Below are positions 1 through 10,599 of a DNA stretch of 64,000 nt, one piece after another. A program made the position numbers and the translations under genes. The DNA is taken from NCBI GenBank assembly GCA_021401465.1, contig JADDMT010000036.1, positions 62,001 through 126,000 on the forward strand. Direction: 5' to 3'. The notes under the pieces were generated by a model that did not search any database, was not told where the DNA came from, and saw only the letters and a list, made by a program, of their open reading frames with translations. Each line of letters begins with the position of its first letter. The stretch's first letter is position 1. This DNA is from Teratosphaeria epicoccoides (taxonomy: Eukaryota > Ascomycota > Dothideomycetes > Mycosphaerellales > Teratosphaeriaceae).

Positions 1-1763
1 AAAGCAGAGCACATCGCAACGGGATCCGAGAGCTTATGCATTAATGTCTTGTGCTTGACCTGGCATTGTGCAGCGAAAATTCAACTCCACCAAACCCCGC
101 GAGCCCGGGAGCTTCATTGCCAGCGTCGCGGATTCTAGCGCCTTTGGGCGGTGCGTCGAAGGGCATGAGAATTAAGCGGAGCAAGATGGCCAGACTGCAG
201 ATGAGGCTGAAGGTTGAAGAACATCGATGGGTGGCGGGAACACTCCAGAAATGGACGCAAGCCTTGATGCTATTGTAAAGCCGCGAAACGGCCTCACCAT
301 GACAGTCTGCAAGCTTGTGCATCCTGATGGATGAAGAAGCCATGAGTCGGCCTTGAGATGTGTCGCTCATTGCAGTGTTGCGTGGCACACACAACAGCCC
401 ACGCTACCAAGATTCTGGACTGGTGCGTCCGACGCACAACTTCAGAGCTTTAGACCACGCCGAGGACACGCCGTGAGAGGCTTGAGCGTCGTCCAGGACG
501 TCACTCTCGACACACACTCTCGAAGTTGTCAAGTAAAAGGTGAAGACGTCCTGCCCTCAGACTGTTTTTCCCAGCTGGAGGCAGTTGTGCCACGGCCAGG
601 CTTGTGCTCGCGACTGGCATACAGCGCCCGCTTGTCGGAGCAGGCGATGATCTTCGCAAAAAATGGAGTAGAATGCTACCAAGGGGACACAGGGCTTCGT
701 GCCTGGTTGTGGGTGTTGTGCGGTGACAATACCTACAAAATCCGCAAGCTGCACTCACATGTAGTATGGACATGTATACATACGATGAGTCCGATTGATC
801 GATCGATTGACTGCTGGCGCCATTGACCGCTCAAGGATGAAGCCGAAGTTGTGATCAACCAGCCGGCTGCCCGATCGTCTTCATCATTGTCTCGCTAGAG
901 TTCCAGATCGGCAATTTGACTCAGTTTTGGACCATGTCTTAATTACGGCAATCCTGATCAGATGATCACTTGCCAGACAGGCGCCAAACGCCCCGCATCA
1001 TCCGCATGCATGCACACGTGTGAAGTCGTCAAGACGGCATCGACAGCGATGCACTACTAGTTGCTAATTGCGAAGTCGCCCGAGAAGCTATAATCTGTGA
1101 GGGTACATTGAGGCAGACGCCACCAATGAGTGCAGATGCTGGACCTCCAGTCTACACTGACTGCCAGCAAGTTCAAGCACGTGCCCAGAGTTTGTACCTA
1201 CCAACGATCCTTGTCCCAATGGTCAGTGCCGTCGCCGAGGAGCGAACTGAAATCAGAAGCACACAGGAATTTATAGAAAAGGCTCGGGCAAGACAGAAGG
1301 CAAAACCAATGTCGTGGTAGAGCGCGCATTCGTCCTAGGCTGTGACGACTCACAGCTTTTGCATTCATCTGATACACTTCATCAGACTGACTACACCAAT
1401 TCGTGATCGTCAGATTCAGCCAAGCTCGCTTGTGCCCCAAGCGGCGCGGTGCTGTCCCTCGTTATCTTTCCACACCATCCGGGCCATCGAAGAATCTGGC
1501 ATCACCTCACAATCCCTGGCTCCATGCGCATTCATCTGATGCCTCCCGCAAATATGCATGATCGCAGCCAGACCTGACGAGACCTATCACTTGGATGACT
1601 ATCGAGATAATGTTGAGACGACGCCTCGCAGTATCTGTAGCCGAACAGCGTGCGACCTCACCTCGAAGCACGCGACCACAATTCTGATTCAGCGTTGGGC
1701 AAACGTAGTTGGGAGCTTGTTATCCTCACAAGGGGAGTTGCGCTGCGGACTCGACGCTGCACG
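1..1763. other. Gene-free left edge
   Basis: No reading frame here resembles a known protein, and none can be chained through introns into one. Short open frames on both strands have no protein-like composition. The last few hundred bases presumably hold the promoter and 5' UTR of the membrane-protein gene starting at 1764. Confidence 0.5.
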
Positions 1764-4167
1764 ATGTGGGATAAATCGGCTCCAACCTATCGGACACCCA
1801 AATCGAATCATGCGACGCTTTTGTACGCTTGGTGGTGTGAGTCGAGATCAGATATCTCTCTCCCTCTTTCACTAACACAAAGCAGGCACGGGCTTTTCAG
1901 CGGTTATCATCGTCACCAGAGTACTCGGCCGCAAGGTCAGAAGTAATAGCTTATTTCGAGGTGAGTGAAACGTCTTCAGCCTTGACCCTGGCGCACTCCC
2001 TGGTTGCTGACTGCTCGGTGTAGAGGACTGGATCATCTTACTCGCCTTAATTCCACTCTTTGCCCGCATGGGCGCGGTACATGTAAGCAGGTATCTGCGC
2101 GAGATGGTCGTCAGGAATCGATTTTTGACATGAGATGTTCGTCAGGTCATCTTGTTGTACGACACAAACAACATTCAGACGGAAGGCATCAGCTTGACTG
2201 GAGAAGAGCTGTATCACCGCACTATTGGCTCGAAACTTGTTCTGGTCAGTCGCATCACGTATGCTGCATTGTAAGATCTCACACGGCCTTCCTTAGAACG
2301 TCCGCTAATGTCGGTAGTATCTGGTGCTGCAAGTTGACCATATCGGAATTTCTGACGCGAATCACCGCCCAGATATTGCGCAAGAATTACGAGATTGTCT
2401 TGCAGGCAATCAGAGCCGTCCTGCTTCTGACTTTCATTGCGATTGTCGCCGCCACCCTTGCAGAATGCCAGCCCTTCGATCGCTACTGGCAGGTCGTTCC
2501 AGGTCCAGTACCCGTATGCCGCCAGGGCTATGCGCAGGTAGGTCTGCAATCCAAAGAGCGTGGATCGTGGGCTCTCAGCTGACCATTCCCGCAAGCTCAT
2601 CACGTAAGTGACGATTCTCAGCGTCTTGCTGGTCACCGATTGCTTTTGCGCGACCTGACACGGCTTTCAGCATGGGCGCCTGCGACATTCTAACCGATGG
2701 GTATGCCGCTTCCGAGTGATACCTTCTCGCCAGCTCGCAACAGTCGCTGACCTGAATGTAGTAAGGATCGGTCGAACGTCTTCTGGCGAGCACCAGCTTG
2801 GTACTCGTTCCAGATTCTTGGACCTTGTTTCCAGTCGTGGAAACCTCGCTGACTGCCGCCTCTCATAGCCCTGCTGGTCATTTTTCCTGTGCCTCTAGTT
2901 CTGAGATCGGGCCAGACTTGGTATCGCCATCCTTTTGCACCCCAGCCCCTCACAACCTAACACGCTGCGTAGGCAAAGAAAGCTTCGGCTGGCTTCGCTG
3001 TTCTCATTGTCATGCATCATGATCGCGATCACAGCGATCCGGGTTCCCGAAGTGATCTCAAGGCGTGGAAGGCAACAATACCGAACGGTCTGGGCGTCGT
3101 CCGAAATTCTGGCTGCGTCTTCAGTGTCAAGTAAGAGGTGTTCTGAGCGGGTGTCATTGACGCGAGTGCTGAAAACTTTTGCGTACAATCTTAGGCGCAA
3201 TTATTCTCGGCTCCTTCATCAGAGACAAGGCACGTCTGACGGCTGGTATCTTACCCTGTTTTGAGTTACTTACTGACCTGTCCGTCACAGGGCACTAAAA
3301 AGAACAAGTTTCGGTCTTCTGCTGGGTAAAGTAAGGCGCGCCAGACAGCTTGACAGTGCTGACTCCTTTCCCAGCACAATTAGTAGCGTGGACAGGGCTC
3401 TGTGTCGCCGGTCCACAGCAGTTTCGACGCGAGCTCTCGACAGTGACGAGGATCTGTTCAGGGTACTAGGAATGCGCATCCCAGATCATCTCCGTGGTGA
3501 GACTGACTTCAGTCCACGACCTGCGCCTGCAGCTTGCCCTGCACAGCCATATTCGAAGACGAAAAGCCGAAAACTCACAGAATTGCCAAGAATGGCAACG
3601 CACCATGAAGCCCAAGAAGAAGTTGAAGACGGATACAGCCTCGAACATGAGCCTTCGGCCTCTTCTTCAGCCGGGCGCGGCATCAATTTCCTTGACGTAG
3701 GTGGCTTATTGAAGGATGGAAAAGCATCATTCGACCCTCAGGTACACTCACTATCAGCTGCAGACTGCAGTGCAGCAGGCACGATTGCGCAGGACTTTGC
3801 TGCGCCAACAAGACCACCCTTCCGCAAGCGATCACATGCTTTTCTCAGCGACATTGGCGGTCTCTCGGAGACAAGTAATTGTCAGGTGAAACTTTCACGT
3901 CCCGACCATCCCCTGAAAAAGGATCTGGATGCAGATGCGAAGAACCGTGCTCCGATAGGGGTTTTGGTTCCAATGCTCGAGCGAGACAAGAGGAAGAACA
4001 GTCTTCAAGACCCAGGTGGTTTGTTGAGCGATGTTGGGCCGTCATATGTGCCTCCAGAAGTCGATTGGACGACTGCAACTAGAGACAATCCAACAAATCA
4101 TCGCCACAGCCTCCAGGATGTCGGAGGCCTCCTGCCAAGCGGTCAAGAAGCCGACGCGCCGCGGTAG
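1764..4167 (+). CDS. Rhodopsin-domain integral membrane protein (SAT4/PTH11-like fungal family)
   Basis: This is a member of the fungal rhodopsin-domain membrane proteins, usually seven-helix and of unknown ligand. Exons that join in phase are 1764-1836, 1886-1960, 2024-2082, 2146-2270, 2318-2537, 2596-2603 (8 nt), 2671-2700, 2869-2920, 2973-3130, 3195-3229, 3291-3325 and 3384-4167. Family landmarks in order: REDWIILLALIPL, NNIQTEGIS, FIWCCKLTISEFLTRI, ECQPFDRYWQV followed by CRQGYAQ, LITMGACDILTD, LLVIFPVPLVLRS, AITAIRVPEV and RTVWASSEILAA. The last exon is a soluble tail of about 260 residues carrying four D-x-GGL motifs. The start at 1764 is the ATG of the first in-phase exon. The join between 2700 and 2869 does not keep frame, so there is an extra tiny exon or a defect there. 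The intron 3230-3290 appears to start with GC. Function is unknown; surface sensing is only a family-level guess. Confidence 0.8.
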
Positions 4168-4890
4168 CAATATTATGAGGCCATTGTAATGCTTTGGGCC
4201 GGTCAAATACTCGAGTGATTGACACGACCAAAAAATGGTTGCGTGACCCTGTCGAATAATAGCATCTGGTGTCGGCTCAGCCGGACCATCTGTTATGCCT
4301 CACTGGGGTGATTGATGGGACTTCAGGCCACGAGCAGTGCGGCTGACATCGCACGCTCTGCAGCGATGCTACCGAGTTCTATTTCTTTGATGCCATAATT
4401 GGGCTATGTGTTTGACTCATGATACCCTCATGCATGTGTTCTGTTTGGAGGGTGCGGGCGTACAGTATTGCCTCAGTTCAGCTGTAATACATGTATCCTG
4501 AAGCTCGGGAAGGCAGTGATACGTAATAAAAGATGATGCATCTGACAAACCGACGACGATCATCTGTGAGCTGAGGAAAGCGGCATATTGAAGCTCCTGG
4601 CCACCTGGGTTCACATTTGCACAGGTGAATTTACATCCTGACGATCGGCTCCGGATGATGCCGTGTCTAGCGAGCAACCAGAACTTTACGATAAGCAGCA
4701 AGTTTTCTGATTCGTCAATCGTCAGGAAGATATCACGTCTGTGTGTGTCTGGGTCGAAGTGTTTATGACTGAACAAAGCATCACCATGCCAACGACCTTG
4801 TCACGGTAATAGATCCTGTTGCGCGCGGAGCCTCCTAGTCGGCGAGCTGCGAGCCTGCGGCGCATCTGGTCCCTCGGCAAATGTCGCCTC
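4168..4890. other. Intergenic region between two same-strand genes
   Basis: About 720 bases between the membrane-protein stop and the activator start. I see no coding frame with family resemblance. It should contain the terminator of the upstream gene and the promoter of the Zn2Cys6 gene; no specific element is clear. Confidence 0.5.
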
Positions 4891-7800
4891 ATGGATCCAA
4901 AGCGAGAGAGGGACGAGGACGGGTTACTAGACGAACAAGATACGTCTCCAGGTACTGCAGGACCAACGACCAATTTCAGGTACGAGGCTGGACAGATCTG
5001 CCCTTTTCGCACCTTGTCGCTGGCGCAGTCTGCTTACATCGATCGCCCCTCACAGAAACGTCTCAGCCTGTAATCGATGCCGGACAAGGAAGAATCGATG
5101 TGATCAGCGGCTACCGCACTGGTAAGTCGACGGTGTCGCCAGCAATGGATTGGGCTAGTCCATTCGCTGACGGTTGGATCAGCTCAAATTGCGCCAAGGC
5201 TAACGTGAAGTGCGTGGGCTTTGATCCGGTCTCAAGGCGTCAGATCCCGCGCAGCTATGTCTACTTTCTTGAGCAGAGAGTGCACGCACTGGAACGCCTC
5301 CTCAAGGCCAATGGCATTGCCTCTCCGTCGTTGGCGGAGGACTTTGCCATCAACGAAACAATCAAGCCAGGCGAGAATGTCCCATATCCAGTCATGCCAG
5401 AGGAGGACAGCGCGTCCCTTGAGGCAGTGCGACGACCCGAAGAGATCATCAATGGAGCAATTGATTCGGGGTTGAAGCAGTCTCCAACGAGGAAACTAAA
5501 GCGCAGAACAGAAGCTCAAGACCTTGAATGTGCACTCGGTCAACCCTATTCTCGGCGATTGGGTCCTGGTATCCCATTTTCCCAGGTTGTCTTTGCGGCT
5601 GTGAAAAGCTCGGTGCCAGTCGCGCATACACCTCCTGAGCGACCGATCAAGACCGCCAAGCAACAGGCAAGTGCCAACATCTCTGATGGCAGTGGCAGCT
5701 CCGATACATTCTTCGGCCTGAACACAAAGACAGGGGTAAAAGCAGCCAGCTTTCCAGAAAAAGACGTCGCGCTCGCTCTTGTCGATCTTTATTTTGAGCG
5801 TAAGCAAAGCGACGGGTAGCACGGCGCTATGACATTGACGTATACTGACCTGCTGCCTATCACTTTTAGATGCAAACCCACAGATACCAATTCTTCATCG
5901 TGGCGAATATACATCGCTGTTGGAGCGTGTGTATGCTACTGACAGTAGGAAGCGGGGCCACCGAGAAATGTACCTCTTGAACATTGTCTTCGCAATTGGC
6001 TCGGGAATCATTGTGGACTCATCGCACGCACACGACGAGCATGCGGTCGTTCCGAACCCTGACAGGACGTTGCCGAAGCGGAAGCGGCAACGTGTGTCTC
6101 GAGGAGACGCACAACCAGAAGAATATCATGCCGCAGCAATAATGCATCTTGACAGCTTCATGAGCACTGCGCCAACAGCTCGAGGTAGTGGCGGTGGTCT
6201 TGAAGAGCTGCAAGCGGTTCTCCTTCTTGCCGGCCTAGCACTGCTTCGACCTGTAGCCCCAGGCTTATGGTACATCATTGGTGTTGCAGTACGATTGGCG
6301 GTTGACCTTGGTCTACACTTTGAAGACATTGACCTTGATCTAGACAGTCAGATCATGTCCGCATCGGATTCTGACTCAAAGAGTCTGGGACATAAACAAT
6401 GGAGCCGAGACCTTCGCCGGCGGTTGTGGTATGTGGTCACACCGCTGGTGAATGATCGCCACACATGACTGACAACTCGGCCGATGTGCAGGTGGTGCAC
6501 TTATTCTCTGGACAGGCTCGTCTCTACATGCGTTGGCCGACCACTTGGGATTTCAGATCAGCCAGTCACAACTGAGTTCCCAAGCCTGTTGGACGACAGT
6601 AAAATCACACCATCAGGCTTCTTAATGCCACCAAACGCAGCAATTCTGCCCAGTTACAAGTTCGTGGCTCATCAATACTTCCGACTGAGGCTTCTTCGTG
6701 AGTTGTATGGACACACTGATGGTCTAGTGGCGGACGCTTACACCGCAGGCGCCCTTGATCAGAATCCGAAATTCTGCAAGTGCTTCAGCATCGGCAGGCA
6801 GAGCAATCGCGTGCACTGGGTGCAAATTGCAACAATCCATGGATGCACACGCAGTTGCCTTCTCCATTCACACAGAAGTTCCGCTCCTTCCGTGACTGGA
6901 GGGCTGATATTGACACAAGGCTTTGGGAATGGAAAGGTGTGTTTCCCATAAAAGTGCTGCAGCATCTCTGTCAATCGAATGCCGGCTTGTGAACATTCTC
7001 TCCGACTGATGCAATGCACGTGCTACCTGTGCAATCACTGGACTAATGCATCGCAGAATCTGCCCCCTCGCAAGCCCAGTCTGGTGTTGCATTCAACCCG
7101 CTGTTCTTCGAACTCAATTACTGGCAGGCAGTCATCATGCTATACCGCCAGTCCCTGGCGGTGCCTGAGCCGCTTGCCAGCGAGCTAACCCCTTCGACTG
7201 GCGGCGATATCCCGACGCCAGGCACAACCAGACCCGAGGCTAAGGAGGATGAAGAAATGGTCTACATGAAGGTCGCGCAGGCCGGCCAGACCGTGCTAAA
7301 GATCTATCGACAACTGCATAGGCTTAAGGTGAGCCTTGCTAAGTTGCAGAGCATAGCGTGTCCCAGCCAACCAATGAAGCTGACCCATCGCTCGACAGCT
7401 TGTCAACTACACGTTTTTGGCGACCCATCACCTCTTCATGTCCGGTAGGCCGTCAGATTCAGACCGAAGTGATCGACTTCGGAACTGACCATCTCGCAGG
7501 CATTTCATTTCTTTATGCCCTCTGGCATTCTCGATTAGTGCGATCGAAACTGACCCTGGATGACGTGGACTTCACGGTGCTCATTGCAACGTCAGTACTG
7601 TCTGATCTGACGGACAAATGCCCCCCGGCGGAGGCCTGCAAAAATGCATTCATGCGCATGAGCAAGGCCACAATAGCGTATTGTCTCAGCTCCACGGGGT
7701 TCGGGTCGACGTCGACGCTGGCAAGTCAGTCGCTCAACAGTCCGAGAGACTTCAGTGGTCAAAATGTCATTGCACAAAGTCAATTCGATGCCGATCTCAG

Positions 7801-8245
7801 AGACCTTTTCTCGAACGAGGAACTCGCCACGCGACCCTACCCTCCATCTCGTAGCACTCAAGACTGGCATACACCACCAAAAGACTCTTCACACAAGATT
7901 ATTAGTCCAGAGCAGCCTGGTCAGCCCTTCAGCGATAGCCCGGTGGACCACATACATCAATATTCCTCGACGTCCCAGCAAAACGATTCCAGCAGCTCGA
8001 GTGCTCCACAACAGCGGAGCCACGTCGATGAGCGCGGCCGAGCCCCAACCGAATCTATATTTGATGATCTCAGTTTCCTTGACGACCTCCCCGGAATCGA
8101 CGGATGGGCGAATGCAACTGAATTCGATCTTGGGTTCGGCACAGGAGGTACTGGCTACGACAGCAATAGCGCTTTGGAGGCGAATGGTGGTGTCGATCTG
8201 TTTGACGGTTTCTTCTTCGGAAGCAATGCAAGTAATGGGTATTGA
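4891..8245 (+). CDS. Zn2Cys6 transcription factor, PPR1-like
   Basis: A nuclear binuclear-zinc-cluster activator of 924 residues. Nine exons join cleanly: 4891-4979, 5056-5121, 5183-5799, 5870-6428, 6492-6697, 6763-6936, 7057-7328, 7399-7444 and 7500-8245. The zinc cluster spans the exon 2/3 junction and reads CNRCRTRKNRCDQ then RLPHCSNCAKANVKC, six cysteines with standard spacing. It is followed by the linker PRSYVYFLEQRVHALERLL, close to that of the yeast pyrimidine regulator Ppr1. The central fungal transcription-factor domain is recognisable by YFEHANPQIPILHRGEY, RRRLWWCTYSLDRLVSTCVG and LNYWQAVIMLYRQSL. The C-terminus is acidic and Gly/Asn-rich, suiting an activation domain. The ATG at 4891 is chosen because exon 1 is the only one reaching the zinc cluster in frame. 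The target pathway cannot be read from the sequence. It converges on the MFS transporter gene. Confidence 0.93.
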
Positions 8246-8577
8246 ACAGCCAGCCGTTGAAGGGCAGTCAAGCTCATGCGAGCAGGCTTCGCCTATGTAT
8301 CGTACACACTCCCAGAAAATCTACCTTCTGTCGTCATATGCTCCCCATTGCGCCGTAAGACTCGTTGGCGCCCCGTGCGTCCAGGGTATCATGTAGCGCC
8401 AAATGCAATTCCGGGATGATCGCCCAAACGCCAGTCCAACTCACGGACGAAAATGTGCGTGGGCACTTCTCTTATCTCCCTGGCGCCGATATGTATGCTT
8501 GGTAGAATGATGCAGGACGCCCAGAAAGCCGTCCCAACGTTGTTGTACATGTTCGAATGGAATTCGTCATCGTTGAC
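8246..8577. other. Convergent intergenic region
   Basis: About 330 bases between the stop codons of the Zn2Cys6 gene and the MFS gene. It must serve as 3' UTR/terminator for both; no other feature is visible. Confidence 0.6.
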
Positions 8578-10551
8578 CTAAGACGTGAGCCAAGACCTGC
8601 TGTCACGTCTGTTGCGTCTGTAATCGATACTCATCCGCGTCAGCAGAGGTGATGAAGGAACGTGGCACTCGGATGAGGCGTTCAAGCTCTCTGCGGCCGC
8701 AGAGGCAGGATCCATTTCGGTCGCATCCATAGCAGATGGAGTCTTGTCGGTGTCTTCGGCAGGTGCCTTCTCGGAGTCGAATCGTCGTCGTTTCTCCTCG
8801 ACCATGAACAGGCTGAGCGTACCGCCTATGCATGCAATGAGTGCATTCGCCCACCACGGAAGACCAAGTACGCCGACGTTCAGACCAGCCGACTGCAGTA
8901 TGCCGGAAACGGTAGGCCCAAACGCCCTGCAGCCACTTGCTGCAGATGCTGCAACGCCATTGATCGTGCCAAGCACTTTGGTAGACGGCGCCGAGTTGGC
9001 GAGCATGATATTGCTCGACGGGAAGGCGAAAGCCTGAGCTGACACTTTCCAGACAATGACAGCCGCAACGGCTGGGACCCTCAGGGACAGCGGTACCAGC
9101 GTGAGATAAGGTACCACCAAGTAGAGGAGTGGGTAGGTGATGACAACCATGCGGTATGTTACCAGGCTTCCAAGTCGACGGCTGACCAATGGAAAGACGA
9201 CAACAGTTGAGATCATCTGCACGACTGCTTGGCCAGCAAGGATCGCGCCAATGGTTTTCGTAGAAAGTGCAAAACCGCCGGTGAATCGGAACGGTAATGA
9301 TGCTGGCGCATCGGATTCAGGCATGCTAAACAGCACTGGTAGGAGCTGCTCGGCTGAAATGGTATGGCTGAAGCGTTGCATTAGCGTCTGCCTTCGGTTA
9401 CCGACAGGCCAGGATACTTACTAGGCCATGATTCCATAACCAATGATGTTGAAAACAACTTGTCTGGTGAATGCGCCAGACACTCCAACTCCGGCCTTGG
9501 CGACATCTGTGCTGTCCATCGCCTCGTCGGGTTCCTCGCGGTATAGCGGCAGCTGCTCGCCATCTGCAGCATCCGAGCTCCTGGGCGATCCTTCCACCGA
9601 TCGATACTCTGGAGGTAAAGTGACCAAGCCATGTGAAGTTGGCGCGAGGGCCGGAGAAGAAGCTATGCTTCGGTATTGTGGAAGCTGGTCGTCCTCGACT
9701 ATCAACTCCAAACTTTCCATGTAGTCGCCCTTGCATGTCGAGGACGGTGCTGAAGGCCAGATGCCTAAGCAGCCCAAGAGTCGAGACCCAAGCTCAAGAC
9801 CATAGTCCCATCGCTCTTTCTTGTCCTCGTGCGTCTCTTCCAAAAATAACAACCCAACGATCAGACTGAATACGACCGCCATAGCGCAAACGAGGTTCGT
9901 GAGGAGGTATGGGTAGCTGTCGAAGATCGATCCGCGACTGAAGAACGACGGGTAGTTTTGGACGGGGTCGGCGAGAGCACCACCCATTGCTGCTCCGACG
10001 ATGCTGCCAATGCACCAAACGAATGGCATGATCGCGTACGCTCTGGCTTGGTGGGCCTCTACGGTGACCACCTCTGCAACGGTTGTCTGAAGAACGCCGA
10101 TGTTGCCATTGAGCAGTCCTCCCAGAGCACGTGCAACGATTGCTGTTGGCAAGTTCCGCGCAAAGCCGAAGATGAGCATGCTGAGGCCTGTGCCGGCAAT
10201 GCCAGACAGGAGGATCGGTTTGCGGCCATACTTGTCACTGAGACGGCCCCAAAGAGGTCCCGCCAAGCACTCTGCGAAGGCGAATGCTGATGTGACCAGG
10301 CCGGCGTACAACGCGATCTGTTTGCCGTCTTCCGTGATGTTGAAGGACTCAATCATGTAGTAAATGTATGGAAAGATGGACATGAACGCGATTGGCTCGC
10401 ATATCCGGCAAAGACCTGCTGCACTCGTCAGTCGGACTGGTTCATGCATCGGCGCAAAACCAAACCTGCATCACTGACCGAGGACGATCATCTGTCGAAT
10501 GGGAAAGGCATGTGAGCCATGCCGCCTCGCGGTCGGAACGGCGTGGGTCAT
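8578..10551 (-). CDS. Major facilitator superfamily transporter
   Basis: A plasma- or vacuolar-membrane MFS transporter of about 618 residues, of the DHA1/ZIFL-like fungal type. Exons on the minus strand are 10551-10479, 10415-9422 and 9367-8578, all in phase. Exon 1 supplies the N-terminus ending QMIVL, which joins GLCRICEPIAFMSIFPYIYY, the usual first helix of this family. MFS motif A, GRLSDKYGRKP, lies between helices 2 and 3. The central cytoplasmic loop is long (about 100 residues) and Pro/Ser/Glu-rich, and the C-terminal tail is again Ser/Asp-rich. An alternative upstream ATG at 10599 is in frame. Substrate is unknown. Its neighbour is the convergent Zn2Cys6 gene; whether that regulates it cannot be told. 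Confidence 0.92.
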
Positions 10552-10599
10552 TGCGTCCACGGCGTGTGTGTCATGTACAGTGGTTGGTTGAAAGCACAT

